Positions 1 to 10,642 are shown, numbered from the stretch's first letter. The stretch is 33,599 bases of DNA from Chara braunii (GCA_003427395.1 BFEA01000412.1:144882-178480); one strand, 5' to 3'. Made by a program: numbers and translations. The notes: generated by a model not told the origin, from the sequence alone.

Positions 1-27
1 AAAAAAAAAAAAAAAAAAAAGGGGGGG
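1..27 (+). other. A-run plus G-run, polypurine-tract-like
   Basis: Twenty A are followed by seven G and then TGG, where the LTR-like repeat begins. A purine tract directly before a TG is what the polypurine tract of a plus-strand LTR element looks like. The same A-run/G-run precedes the second copy at 16552. Homopolymers at an assembly edge can also be artefacts, so this is a moderate call. Confidence 0.45.
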
Positions 28-668
28 TGGATAGCCCCGTCGGACCCTCGACCCCCTCGGCCTTCTCCACGCCGCTCCGCCGCATATGTTGCGTCGACAC
101 CCGCTAGCCTCTATCCTTGAACCTCCGTAGTAGTAGTCCGATGCCATAACCTATAGGGCTAAGCCCAAGCCTAGTGTTGGCAGGCTCGAAATTATAGATA
201 AAGTGGTAACGCATGGCGCTCCGAGCCAAGGACTCGCCCTGGGCCATTCTGCGGTCTGCCCCTGCATGCACGGTCGCCGAAAGCCGCCGGCCTACCAACC
301 GTGCGGCGGCTATCCCTGCGCGCCATCGCTGTCGATGCCGTCGCCCTCGCACACGCGCTCGCCTCGGTCAGACATACCAATCAACATAAAATATCTCAAA
401 TTCCTGCTCGATCAAAAATAAAATAAATAATAATATCACTAAGCAAAACGACCGAGGTCCGGGCCGGCTTTACGATCAACAACAGAAAAGAATCACGCGC
501 GCCTTAAACCTGCGCGCCCACGCACTCGCTATTGTGGTCAACCACCCAGTCAACGCAATTACAAATGCAGCCGTGTTTAGCGCGGTATACTTAAATTTTA
601 AACCAAACAATTTTCTGTTACTTGCAAAAACCAGGGTGAATACCCTTGTAAGGGTATTTACACCGACA
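28..668 (+). repeat. LTR-like repeat, copy 1 (TG...CA)
   Basis: This 641 bp block starts with TG, ends with CACCGACA, and aligns without gaps to 16567-17207 at about 96-97 percent identity by eye. The two copies diverge abruptly right after the shared terminal CACCGACA, which fixes the right border. A TG...CA repeat next to a purine run suggests a 3' LTR, or solo LTR, of a plus-strand LTR retrotransposon whose body is outside the window. The opposite orientation (TGTCGG start) is also possible. A short inverted repeat, AATACCC/GGGTATT, lies near the right end. It differs from the LTR at 12402-12779. Confidence 0.6.
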
Positions 669-2582
669 GCCTACCGGACCATATTAAGCGACGTCCCGTC
701 GCTTCGCCAAATCAGAAAGCTATAAATCCATCCATATTCCAAATGCTGACGAAACAGAAGCCAATCCGATTAGCCGACAAACACAGGGTAGAGGCCTCCA
801 TCAAACCATGCCTTCATAACTATATGCTGTCAGGTTTCTAACCTGGGCCTCGCACCGTTCAGACATTAGGACACTGGCAGCATAAGTTCCAAACACCTTT
901 CCAATCGTCCTCTCCCTGGTCCTAGACAACCTTCGGCTTCTCGTTGGGTGTCCCTAGTCCTGGCAAAAACTAGGGACGCGGGCTTTAACCGAGACCTTTG
1001 AAGGCACTCTCGCCTTCCTTCTCAAAATCTCTCGCAATCAAATACATATAAGTATATATGTAAACTTAATATTCACTCCGCTCTTTCTGCATTCTAGTAC
1101 AGAAAGGCCCGGTCTCCATCTTGGCCCACCATAGCCTGGTTGATCGGACCAGGATTACGACCTACCGCATTGTTATTTAATGGCAGTACCCTCGTTGGTT
1201 ACGCAACGATAGGGTTTCTCCTGATAGGCACTCAATCAGGACCTCCCAAAATCTCAACCTTCACTATCCCATAGAGTAATTTCCCTGGGGCGAGTAACTC
1301 CCCTTAAACTCTTACCCCGCGGTCCCGCAACCAGGTTGCGCTGGTTAGCAGCCATCCAATGGGGTTACGCCTTAGAGGTACTAACTTTTTTTCTGTTAGC
1401 TTGACCTTTCTTCAATATGTCTCAGAATTAGCACCAATGGCTAAACGGTTGCGTCGCTAAACAAAATCACAGGCCCAATGCGCGATACGCAGGGGTCCGA
1501 AGACATTTACCAGCCCTCCTTCAATAGGCATGACCTCCTTCGCACGCTTACAAGCAAAATCACCGCTAAATCCACCAGGTTGTGACCCCTGACTTGATTA
1601 GAGCCAGCAGCCACCCACCCTGAGACATCCCTCGCCCTGTACTCATTGCGACTTTCTCAAACATTTCAAACAAAAAGTGGCCCCTTTCCGTCAGACTTTA
1701 TCACCCATCGAACAACTCATCATGCCATAAATCAATTTACTCACTCCTGAGGATGAGTCTTTCAAAAAAACGACTCCTCTTTTCCAACAATCCAAAAAGG
1801 GGCTCTCTTCATAACCAAAACACCCCCTCTTCCAAAAATCGCGAGGGGTCTCGCCATAAAACAATACGTTCCCTCTTCTAGAAATCACGAGGGTCTCATC
1901 ATAAACAAAACACCCCGTATTTTCCAAAATCTAAAGGGGTCCCATCATAAAACAGAACATCACTGAGAGACCATTTTATGGGTCCTCATCACAACTTAGA
2001 TAACTTTCATAGACGGACTGCGCTTCCTCCCCTTATACTCTGCCTTATCAGCTGTCGTGGGCATGTCGCACAAGTATACCAAGGAGTAGACAGTTTTAAT
2101 TACAATCATATTCACAATACCCAAGATACATAAAAGATTTTTCACACATTGTCCACACAAACTCATCATACATCAGAGTACAACCACACATGTGAGAGAG
2201 ACAAGTGATCGTCACATATAAGAATGGTCCCTAAAGGAAACCTCATCATAATATACACTAAGGGAGTACAATGTCTCACACAGAAAGTGTCTCCAAATCA
2301 TAGCTTGCTCAACTCAAGCCACACCAAACCCACACTGACAACTACCCCTAAAATACATGTCAGATCTGTCTCTCAAAGGCCAGGGCGTAGGCCACCTAAA
2401 TATGTACATGCCTCATCTAAACCACCCTGACCCTCAAAACCTCAACTTAGTAGAAACACTAGAGTTAAGATCTAGATTAACAGTAATCATCAAAATGTCT
2501 TCTAAGTTAAAAAGGGTATCACATAGAACCTAAGTTGATACCTCACAAAATGCTCGCTCACTTATATAGACAAAATCGAGCC
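669..2582. other. Non-coding region with several hairpins
   Basis: No reading frame of credible coding character is seen on either strand. The stretch lies downstream (minus strand) of the second Gag-like gene, where a 3' untranslated region and 3' LTR of the Gypsy element would be expected. I find no copy of the LTR at 12402-12779 here. A pyrimidine-rich stretch near 2025-2036 would be purine-rich on the minus strand, but no LTR start follows it. Around 1740-1960 a motif of the type AAAATC-GAGGGG-TC-CATAAAAC recurs loosely at roughly 55-60 bp spacing. Confidence 0.5.
1135..1340. other. Cluster of four perfect or near-perfect hairpins
   Basis: Four stems are visible. They are CCTGGT/ACCAGG (1135-1140 with 1148-1153), CCCTCGTTG with CAACGATAGGG (1189-1197 with 1204-1214, two-base bulge), CCTGAT/ATCAGG (1220-1225 with 1235-1240) and CGCAAC/GTTGCG (1326-1331 with 1335-1340). 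Such density suggests a structured RNA or a structured element end. I do not recognise a known RNA family in it. Confidence 0.4.
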
Positions 2583-4064
2583 CTACCTCCTCAACTCCTC
2601 CTGGTTTTGGCTATATAACTGAGCCCTAAGTCCATCTGCGGACTTCTCTACTATCCTACCCTGTCTATCACACATTTTACCCCCTACCACTAAGATCTTC
2701 CCTGCTGCCTTACCCTCAAGAAACTCGAGACAGTCCAAAGTCAGATGCACGTCCCTTTTGCAGTAAAAACATAGCTGATCTACCTTTCTTTTGAACTTCC
2801 TCTTCCTGGGCTGAGGAGGTAGCGATGAAGGAGAACCCACCAAGGTACTAACAACCCCCTGCTGCTCTGCTTGAGGAGCTGCGGTACTAGCGACCTCCTG
2901 CTGCTCTATCCCAGGAACCGGTCCACCAGACTCAGATCCAGCAGCCCAAGATCCTAGCCTGCCTCTCAAATCCTCTGTCGCTGGGATGTACTTGGGCGTG
3001 TCCAACCTCTGAGGCCTCCTCTCGAGTGTCGCCTCTGGCACTTCCGTGGGCTGCTCCTCAATCTCCTCTGGTCCATACTCAGGTGTGCCTATCCTCTGGA
3101 GTCTGCCCTCGATGGCACCCTCCTCCTCAATCCCCATCTCTCTCTCAAGAGGCTCCTCTATCCTCTGCTCAGGTGAAAACAAACTCACCTCCTCCCGCAT
3201 AGTATGCACCGTCTCAAGGAGCACGCCCATGGATCCCTCTGCCGAGCCCTGAGCCGGCTCACTGCTAGATGGTGGCAGTCCCTCCTCTACTGTCAAAGGT
3301 ACGATCGGGCCTGCCGCCGCCACCGGCAGCGTCACGAGCTCAGTAGGGGCTCTAAACTCGAACGCCTTTCTCTCTGCCTGTCTCTGGGCAATTGCCTCCT
3401 CTGGCTCCAGGATAACTCTCCCCATAGGCGGCTCCTGGCGAGGCTCTGACGCAGATGGCTGTCCTGGCAATCCCTGTCCTGGCTGCCTCTGCTCTCCCTG
3501 CCGGCTGCTCTCTGGTCTGTCCGCCTTTCCCTGGGTTTGCTGCCTCAGGCTCTCAATAATAGCTGCCTGGCTGACCACCAAAACCCTAAGTTCCTGAATT
3601 TCCATCTCCATAGCCTCCAGACGTACTTCATAGCTGGCTTCCTTCATTTTTTTCCCCACCAGATCGCCCTCCAATAACAAGTGCCGGTCAAAAGTGGTAT
3701 TGGTCAGGAACTTGATTTTACGATCTAACCTTTCTTCCGCCTTCCTGGCCACCCCAAACCTGGCTCTGACTGGCGATGGAAGCTCCTCTCCTCTCTGCTC
3801 CCAGAAGTCCCTCCATATCTCAGGAATCTCTGGGGCCCTAGCTGGTGCGCTGGGCGGCTGACCCGGGAGTGCTCCTGCTGCCTCCGATCTCTGCCTCTCT
3901 TGCTGCTGCTCCGGGAGCTCCCCTGCTGCCTCCAACCTCTGCCTCTCCTGCCATATCTCATCTATCCGCCTGGTTCGTCTTGCCCTCTTTTCTTCAGCCG
4001 TCTCTCCAGCTGGCACCCTTTCCCTCGTGCGGAGGTCGACTCTCTTTGGGATTTCTGCTTCCAT
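2583..4064 (-). pseudogene. Second Gag-like gene, C-terminal half with CCHC knuckle
   Basis: This is a 493-codon frame, rich in Glu, Gln, Pro and Arg. Residues about 130-180 are helical and probably coiled-coil (KKMKEASYEVRLEAMEMEIQ begins this stretch). Near the C-terminus is a retroviral-type zinc knuckle CX2CX4HX4C with C432, C435, H440 and C445, preceded by a basic patch (RKRKFKRK). It overlaps the preceding frame by about 100 bp in another register. The ATG at 4064 is therefore probably internal to a longer ancestral protein split by a frameshift near 4064-4100. I recall similar undivided proteins from Chara but cannot verify that. A role in nucleic-acid binding or packaging is inferred from the knuckle. 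Confidence 0.7.
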
Positions 4065-5299
4065 TTTCTTCTCGGGCTGATATGACTCTGGCGTGGCTCT
4101 GCAGGTGCTGGCTCCTCCAGGTCTGGGTGCTCTAGGGCATGAGCTGCTAGCTGCCTATCAATCAGAATCAAAGCTTCTCTCCTTACAGCTGCCCTCTCTT
4201 CTGGCGAAGGAGTCTTTTCTGACGAAGGTAAAGGGGTCTCCTTTCTCTGCAACCCCTCATTTGCCGGTCGGGTGCTCCCTAGTGCATCCCCGAGTCTCAA
4301 ACCCACTGCTGGAGTCTGTGGGGGCGTGTCCTCTTCAACCTCTATCACTTCTTTCCCTGCACGTCTCCCCTCATCGCCCAGCCCTCTCTCTCGCTGAGTA
4401 CCCCGGACCTCTTCCTGTGGTACCTCCTCTCGTGGCACCTCCTTTGCCTGCTCTCCATGCCTCTCACCCTGAAGCGACGCCCTCCACCGAGAAATATCTA
4501 AATGCATCTCCAATTCCCTCAAGGGCCCCTCTGACGCTGGTGACTCCCCCAGTGTGTGTGCTGGCGACCTCCTTAATCCACCCTCAGTAAAACGACGGAA
4601 CTCCACTGGCCCCAACCCACACTCAGGGTATGCCCCTCGCTCCTCATCCTTTGGCTCCTGCTCTCTCCTGGCTAGGGCCTTCCGTCCTCCTCGAGATGGT
4701 CTCGCCTCCCTGGGCTCAGGGTCCCTCGGCCTCTGACTCCTCTGCCGCCTCTCGATTCTGGGCTGAGGGAGCTCTGGCCGTCGAAAGGCCTCTCTCAAAT
4801 GTGCCCTGCAGCTTTCCGAATCTCGTGCTATGTCCCTGATCTGCATAGCCAGTGGCCTTTCCGCCTTCCTGGTCCAGAGTGGTAGTGTCTGCATCCAATC
4901 ATCTCTCTGTATGCCTTGCTCTTGCATGAACCACTCAAACGCGGGGATGAAGTCCGACGCATTTCCAATCTCCAAGCAGATCGGTCTGCCATCAGGTCCC
5001 ACAGGCGAGGGTCGCAACTCCTCCACCCTTATCTCCACCTCCTGCCTCGTCGTCCCCTCCCTACGAATCCTGGCAATGGGCTCTTCGAACCTACCTGCTC
5101 CCCTCAATCTCTCAATTGCCTGAGTGACTGTCCAGCCCATACGCCTCGCATGCTCCCAGAAACTGTCCAGGAATAACTCGATGTCCCCATCATTGTAGAC
5201 TGGAGTACTCTCTCGTTGGCGAGACCCATGTCGCTCATATCCTCCTGATGCGCCCAACGGCCTCTGAGGCGGCCGCGTCCCCTTCCCTCCTCTTGGCAT
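3962..5299 (-). pseudogene. Second Gag-like gene, N-terminal half with capsid-like region
   Basis: The open frame extends to 5425, but the first 42 residues are hydrophobic and cysteine-rich and look like read-in from the spacer. The ATG at 5299 (MPRGGKGTRPP) is the better start. Residues about 77-190 of the open frame (from YNDGDIELFLDSFWEHARR) form a compact helical region resembling a retrotransposon Gag capsid domain. The rest is a charged Arg/Glu/Pro-rich linker. It starts 166 bp after the integrase stop, in the position where env or extra ORFs occur in some Gypsy lineages. The frame ends at 3962 just after the probable frameshift into the CCHC half. There is no signal peptide or transmembrane anchor from 5299 on, so it is not envelope-like. 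Confidence 0.65.
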
Positions 5300-5464
5300 G
5301 GCTGTCTTCGTAAAGTCAGACCTGCACAACAGGCGAAGGAGACAACAAGCACACCTTGGGGTAAGCAAGCAGGTGATAATTAGAGCAAGCTCAGACCAGA
5401 CCACACTTATGCAGCATGCATCCATCCTAACCTACACACCCTGTTACTTCTATTGTAGGGGCGG

Positions 5465-7900
5465 TCAGGTCATCTCTCTTACCTCTTCCCTCGCCACGAA
5501 TTTCTTCAGTCGCGTTCCAGATACCCAATCCTTCCACTCAGTCCCATTTAATTCCTCGATCTGGTACGCTCCGAAGTCTCCGACCCGTGCAATTCGGTAG
5601 GGACCTAACCATCTCTTATCGAGCTTCCTGGACCACTGCTTCTCCAGCGACGTATCGTAGAGAAGCACGACATCCCCGACTGTCAAGGGTACTTTCCTCA
5701 CTCGCGCAGACTGATCCCATCGGGCCTTATCATGCATACGGCTTCTCGCCACCTGGTCAGATGCCTCCTGGATCCTTTCTTCTATCGCCCCGACCTGCCG
5801 CGCCCGAATATCGAGCAACTCTTCAAATGACAAGTTGACTTCCAGATCTCGGCGCCTCCACGTCTTAAGAAAACTTTCAATAGGGAAGGTGGCATGCCTT
5901 CCGTACCACAGCGTCGCAGGTGCGTACTTGGTGGATCTCTTTAATGTAATGTTCTCGACAAAGAAAGCCGCCCTTAGGTATCTTGGCCATTGATTAGGCT
6001 TACCTTCGGTCAATTTGGCCAGGAGGTTCGTAATGGTACTGTGTCCTTTCTCTACGGGAGCATTTGCCTGGGGGTGCGCGGCCGTGGTATAGCTGGCTGC
6101 CACACCATATCTTGCTAACAGTTCTTGCACCTCCTGGCAGGTAAACTCTGATCCCCTGTCCATTACGAATTCCCTGACAAAAGGATAACGCAGGTAGTAC
6201 TCCTCGATACAGCTCACCAGGACTGACCAGGTCTTTGTGCGAATAGCACGCCCGTCTACGAACCCTGACAGGTTATCGCGCGCATCAAAGATATAGTTAT
6301 AGCCCTGATCCCCAAGTGGCATAAAAAGCAGATCGAAATGCACTACGGCCCCTACCTCTCGTTCTAACCTTGGATGCAGCGGCTCTCCCTGCCTAAAACG
6401 GGATCTCTCCTGGCAGGGTACGCAAGATCGACAGAATTTTCCGACCATGTCCATCATTCCATCCCAGTAGTACAACTCACTTATCTTGGCATACGTGGCT
6501 TGTACCCCTCGATGCCCTCCTGCAACGCCATCGTGTAGTGCTGCTATGACGTCGATCTGACGATTCCTACCGCAGACGACCCTCCTGGGATTCCCCACTT
6601 CCCTTCTCACGAAAAGGTGACCGTCTCGCACTAAGTAGCGTTGCAGCATCATTTGAGCCCTATCGCTCGCATCTCTTAGCCGCATTTCACATGACAGAAG
6701 AAGCCCCAGCTCTAGGTAGATCCCGTCGTACTCCTCTGCACGAAAAGCCTCCTTAATTTCCCCTTCTTCGAACTCGTCGTCCTGGCTCCCGGGTATTTCG
6801 TTCACATTCCCTGCCGGGCTTAACGAGCCTGACTGGTCTAGGCTTTCCTGCAATAACGTATTGACGAGGAGATATATTCCTCCCATCAAGTCCTCATGCC
6901 GTTTTACCTGGCCAGGTCCTTCCTCAATCGTCCTCATATCCTCCACTAGGCTATGCGAGTTGGCCAACGCTAATTCCATCATCCACTGAACATCCTTACC
7001 GCCCCAGGGATCCTCTTCTTTAAAGGGCTTAAGGACTAACTCATTCCTCCTTTCATACCCCTTCGGCGCTTGCCAGGTAGGATAGCCTACACAGCTAGGC
7101 ACTCGCGGCGACCATTTGTTGATATGAAGACGAACATCTTCTTCCTGATCCTGAAATCCATCAACTGGGGGCGTATTCTCCACCGCCTCCCCTTCCTGCT
7201 TATCCCAGTTGATCCGACTCAGCCCGTCCGCCCGGTTCTTACTACCAGGAATCCGTTCCAATTCGAAATTGAACATCCAGATGTACGTCAGCCATCTGAC
7301 AATTGTCGGATCCGATGGAACGTAATTCCTTAGAGAGTAGGCCAGGGCGGTCGGATCCACTCTCAAAATAAACCTCCTGCCAAATATATAATTCCAGAAG
7401 ATTCGCAGACAATGGAGGACAGCAAGGGTCTCCCTCTTGAACTGAGAGTAGTTCCTCTCCGTCGTACAGAGAGTCCGGCTCTCAAAACGCAAGGGTCTTT
7501 CCTTCCCTTCCATGTCTGCCTGAATTAGAACTCCCCCTAAGGCAGTCGGTCCCGCATCCGTTTCGACAATGAAGGGTCGCATCTCTGTGGCGTCATAATC
7601 TGGCGCTCCTAACACCAACCCTCCTTCTCGAAATTCCTCCTTCATTTTTGCTACCACCTCTTCTTGTTCTTTACCCAATACCCATTCCTGATCCTGACGG
7701 ACTAACTTCCTCAGGTGTTCAGTCTTAGCGGCAAAGTTCTTGACGAAGACCCTCCAAAATCCACACGTACCAAGGAAGCTCCTGACATCAGTTATTGAGT
7801 GGAACAGAACTGGCCACTCAGTAATCTTGTACGTCTTCTTCACATCCGGCCTTCGACCCTCCTCATTGCAGACTATCCCCAAGATAGTCGCTTCCCTCAT
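5465..7900 (-). CDS. pol: Pol C-terminal part: RNase H and DD35E integrase
   Basis: This uninterrupted 811-codon frame continues the RT frame. RNase H spans residues about 110-230, with acidic residues D115 (ETDAG), E157, D182 and D225 (RADGLSR). The integrase zinc finger has H456, H463, C493 and C496. The catalytic core has D523 (HFDL), D581 (VMDRGSEF) and E617 (APVEKGH), and 35 residues separate D581 from E617, exactly the DD35E spacing. A GPY/F module lies at 766-770 (GPYRI). No chromodomain follows. A roughly 200-residue acidic spacer separates RNase H from integrase. The enzyme would cleave the RNA strand and insert the cDNA into the genome. The upstream limit at 7900 is only the first ATG after a stop codon, not a true start. 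Confidence 0.9.
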   Translation of the reverse strand: MREATILGIVCNEEGRRPDVKKTYKITEWPVLFHSITDVRSFLGTCGFWRVFVKNFAAKTEHLRKLVRQDQEWVLGKEQEEVVAKMKEEFREGGLVLGAPDYDATEMRPFIVETDAGPTALGGVLIQADMEGKERPLRFESRTLCTTERNYSQFKRETLAVLHCLRIFWNYIFGRRFILRVDPTALAYSLRNYVPSDPTIVRWLTYIWMFNFELERIPGSKNRADGLSRINWDKQEGEAVENTPPVDGFQDQEEDVRLHINKWSPRVPSCVGYPTWQAPKGYERRNELVLKPFKEEDPWGGKDVQWMMELALANSHSLVEDMRTIEEGPGQVKRHEDLMGGIYLLVNTLLQESLDQSGSLSPAGNVNEIPGSQDDEFEEGEIKEAFRAEEYDGIYLELGLLLSCEMRLRDASDRAQMMLQRYLVRDGHLFVRREVGNPRRVVCGRNRQIDVIAALHDGVAGGHRGVQATYAKISELYYWDGMMDMVGKFCRSCVPCQERSRFRQGEPLHPRLEREVGAVVHFDLLFMPLGDQGYNYIFDARDNLSGFVDGRAIRTKTWSVLVSCIEEYYLRYPFVREFVMDRGSEFTCQEVQELLARYGVAASYTTAAHPQANAPVEKGHSTITNLLAKLTEGKPNQWPRYLRAAFFVENITLKRSTKYAPATLWYGRHATFPIESFLKTWRRRDLEVNLSFEELLDIRARQVGAIEERIQEASDQVARSRMHDKARWDQSARVRKVPLTVGDVVLLYDTSLEKQWSRKLDKRWLGPYRIARVGDFGAYQIEELNGTEWKDWVSGTRLKKFVAREEVREMT

Positions 7901-7906
7901 GAAGTG

Positions 7907-8515
7907 TCAGGATTTGGCCCCGCTTGCCGTGAGGTTATGCTCTTCGAGCAGGTTCAGGACCTTTTCGAGGTCCTGAATGTGCTTCCAGACAAAGCGCCTT
8001 ACCCCTGGTGAGACTTCATCGCTCTCTTTCGTCGCCGGCCCCTTCACTGCCAAATCATCAATGTATGGGTGTGTGATATGGGGGCTGACTGACTGCATGG
8101 CCCGAATCATGGCTCGTTGGACCATTGCTACTGCGTTGGTCCACCCTTGCGGGGCCACATTCATGTGGACTAATCCTCGCGGTGTGTGCATAGCTGTCAC
8201 CGGCCTATCCGACGGGTAGAGTGGGAACTGATCGTATCCTGAGTAAAGGTCTATAAGCGAAATTATAGGCCTTCCAGCACAGGATTCTGACAGCGCGTCT
8301 GCATTCTGCAGTCCTCCAGCATCTCGCATAGTCACTGCATTCAATCTCTGCAAATCCTGCACCCACCGCAGCGTCCCGTTAGGCTTAATAAAGCAAAACC
8401 ACGGGGACGCATACGGTCCACTTGAATAGTCGGCGACGTGAGTACGTATCTTGCCGTCAAGATAATCCACCACCTTCCTCTCCTCGTCAGGATTGGGATA
8501 CCGCGCCCCTCTCAT
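7907..8515 (-). pseudogene. pol: Pol: reverse transcriptase core
   Basis: RT motifs appear in order: LRWVQDLQRLN at residues 49-59, LIDLYSGYDQ at 87-96 (catalytic Asp 89), NVAPQGWTNA at 119-128, and the active-site box YIDD at 151-154. The frame is the same as that of the segments before and after it, but it is closed on both sides by TGA (8519-8521 and 7907-7909). The first is most simply a former tryptophan codon (HEP-stop-NMRGARYP) and the second a former Arg or Trp codon. All catalytic residues remain, so inactivation is by stops rather than by loss of the active site. Confidence 0.9.
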
Positions 8516-8518
8516 GTT

Positions 8519-8818
8519 TCACGGCTCGTGTGGCACGGTGTGGATGCGGATCATAGGTATCTTATCTACATCCAGCCTGCCACGCTCCTCGTCACTAAAC
8601 GCGTAGGCGCGATGCTTCCTCTTCATTAATTCCACCATCAGCGTTCGCTCCTGAGGCAGCAGGAAATCAGACTCCCTATGATTAAGTCTTTCTCGTTCCC
8701 TTCGTTGATACGACATGGCCATGCTAAAGCACTTTCCCTCATTTGTCGAATCAACCCTCGTTCCCTCTCGTAATATGCTTCCTCGTCCTCTGTAACGAGG
8801 ACGGGTACCGGGCGACAT
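8519..8818 (-). pseudogene. pol: Pol: N-terminal segment before RT
   Basis: This 99-codon frame is in register with the RT and integrase segments (8818 minus 8515 is divisible by three). It is separated from RT by a single TGA. It is Arg/Glu-rich (YQRRERERLNHRE) and leads into the usual RT entry region. The protease frame upstream is in a different register. A run of seven T on the minus strand around 8870 is a plausible place where a one-base slip separated the two, though in-frame stops near 8827 and 8898 complicate this. Confidence 0.65.
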
Positions 8819-8897
8819 TTCTTATTTACCGTCTTGTACCACCTTTGGGAACCCTGCTTGAGCCGTCCCCTAAAAAAAGCCGACTCACAGATTGTGT

Positions 8898-10100
8898 TTA
8901 CGCTGATGCGGGGTTCCCTCCACTACCTGGGAGCCGATATACCAGTTCCAACCTTCCTGCCTCAGGGCATTCCAGAACTTGTTCCCTCAAGGCCTGGATG
9001 GCATCCGGATCTGCCATCTCATGCGCGGCTACCAGGTCCATGGCCTTCCCAACATCTGACAGGCTGAGGGAAAAAACTTTCACCCTCTCTCCTACTTCGG
9101 GCTCTGCCCAGAGCCTTCTGCGCTCCCCTTCCAACTCCTCGATTGTGAATGATCCTAGATTGGGCCGGTTCCTTATACTCCTTGGCCCGGTATTCCGGCA
9201 AGTAATTATTTCATAATTNTCGCAGGCAGGATCACATAAGAGGAGGATCANCNTCCCATNATGTTTGTTGAACATCACGGTCTCTGTCCTGCTTAGGAAT
9301 GACCTCCCCAGGAGGATTCCATGGTCCATGTCTGGCATTATAAAGAAGCATGCCCTAGCCTTCACCTTTCCAACCTCGACGAGCACATTCGAGGATGTCC
9401 CGCAAAACATGGCCTTACAGCTGGCTCCATGCAGAATACCGCAGTCAGAACGGTCTATATCCAGCCCGAATCTGATCGCGTCCGCCTCCCGAATAATGTT
9501 CATCTCTGCCCCGGTGTCCACCATTGCTGCGCACTTGGAACCCTTCACCATCAAATCCACTGTACCACAGGCTACGCACTTCTTGTCCATCTTCGTACCT
9601 GACTCTGCCCACTCTGCCTCCTTGGGCAGGATCGTATCCAGGTGGACATTGGGTACCAGGCGTCGTGATAACCTTCCCTTCAGTTCATCACGGAGTCGCG
9701 GGGCTGACACTAGGATTTCCTTCAGGGTCATGAGGTCATTATGCCCTTCCAGCAGCCGGTCAATCACCTTCTCTACGTCAAATTCTTCTTCCAACCGGAC
9801 CGAGTATTTCTTCTTTTTTGGTGGTCCGTCCTGTATGACCGGTTCGGCCTCTCCCCTGATCCCATTTTTCCTTGTCCGCTGCTCCGCTCTTTGATCCTCT
9901 TTTCTGCGCAGCCTCTCGTCCTCTTCCTCTTCGTCATCGTCGTCCTCTACTTCCACAGCCTCCTTCCTCCTTCCTGGTTCGTGGTCCCCCCTCGGAGACT
10001 CTTGGCTGGTACTGGCTTTGGCTTGATTCCTCGTTCGCGCTGCCTGCGCCAGCCGGGCTTGCGGAGTGAGGGTCTCCCCCTTATCCCTGGTTGTGGGCAC
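8898..10100 (-). CDS. Retropepsin-like aspartic protease with acidic N-terminal extension
   Basis: This is a 400-codon frame. Residues 50-62 are an Asp/Glu run and residues about 95-165 are helical. The protease domain is marked by the catalytic DTGA at 195-198 (AAMVDTGAEMNII) and by the flap-distal hydrophobic motif GILLGRSFL at 261-269. A CVAC pair (C175, C178) lies just before the domain. Four ambiguous bases (9219, 9251, 9253, 9260) leave unknown residues. The frame overlaps the end of gag by about 154 bp in a different register, as in elements that make Gag-Pol by frameshifting, or it could be initiated separately at the ATG at 10100. It would cleave the Gag and Pol polyproteins. Confidence 0.85.
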   Translation of the reverse strand: MPTTRDKGETLTPQARLAQAARTRNQAKASTSQESPRGDHEPGRRKEAVEVEDDDDEEEEDERLRRKEDQRAEQRTRKNGIRGEAEPVIQDGPPKKKKYSVRLEEEFDVEKVIDRLLEGHNDLMTLKEILVSAPRLRDELKGRLSRRLVPNVHLDTILPKEAEWAESGTKMDKKCVACGTVDLMVKGSKCAAMVDTGAEMNIIREADAIRFGLDIDRSDCGILHGASCKAMFCGTSSNVLVEVGKVKARACFFIMPDMDHGILLGRSFLSRTETVMFNKHXGXXILLLCDPACXNYEIITCRNTGPRSIRNRPNLGSFTIEELEGERRRLWAEPEVGERVKVFSLSLSDVGKAMDLVAAHEMADPDAIQALREQVLECPEAGRLELVYRLPGSGGNPASA

Positions 10101-10642
10101 GACCCCACCACATTTACTCTGGGTCGCCCAGGCGCTGACTCCGGGCTAGAGTCAAAGAGGAATATTGTGGGGATGTTAGACCTCCATCCTTTCACTTCTT
10201 TACAGAGACCCACCAACTTCTGTTGGTACCTCCCCATCTTATCCAGCAAGTTCTTCATCTTCTCAAATAAGACAGACGAAGGCTCCGTTCTTTCCTCCTC
10301 CTCCTCGTCATCTGACTCGATGATTATGACCTCTTCTGTCTCACTTCCTCCTCGTAGCCCTTGAGTCACTTCCTCATCACTTCCCACTTCTTCCACCCCA
10401 AACGGTGGTTCCTCATTTTTCTGCCATAGCCTGAACATGGCAAGGGGCGGTGGTTCCGCTGCCGCTCTTCGTTGGGCTTCAGCTCTCAGTCCTCCAAGCC
10501 TTCTGTCAATGGCCTCCCCAAATTGATCGTAGATATCCCCATCCATAGTAGAGGAAATCAGCCCGTTTCTCTCGTTTTCCCGTCTTATATTACAGAACCT
10601 TATAGTGTGGCCTTGCTGGTCACAATGTTGACAGACGACCAT
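9947..10642 (-). pseudogene. gag: Gag C-terminal part with CCHC zinc knuckle
   Basis: The zinc knuckle CQHCDQQGHTIRFC fits CX2CX4HX4C (C4, C7, H12, C17). After it come an Arg/Ala-rich stretch, an acidic run (ESDDEEEEERTE), and a helical segment around LFEKMKNLLDKMGRYQQKL. The frame is in register with the two gag segments upstream. It overlaps the protease frame between 10100 and 9947, so the last 50 codons may not be translated in a working element. The knuckle would bind the element's RNA during packaging. Confidence 0.8.

Noticed and set aside
363-380. Primer-site-like TGGTATGTCTGACCGAGG on the minus strand
   Set aside because: It lies inside the LTR-like repeat in both copies, does not match a tRNA 3' end well, and has no LTR border beside it.
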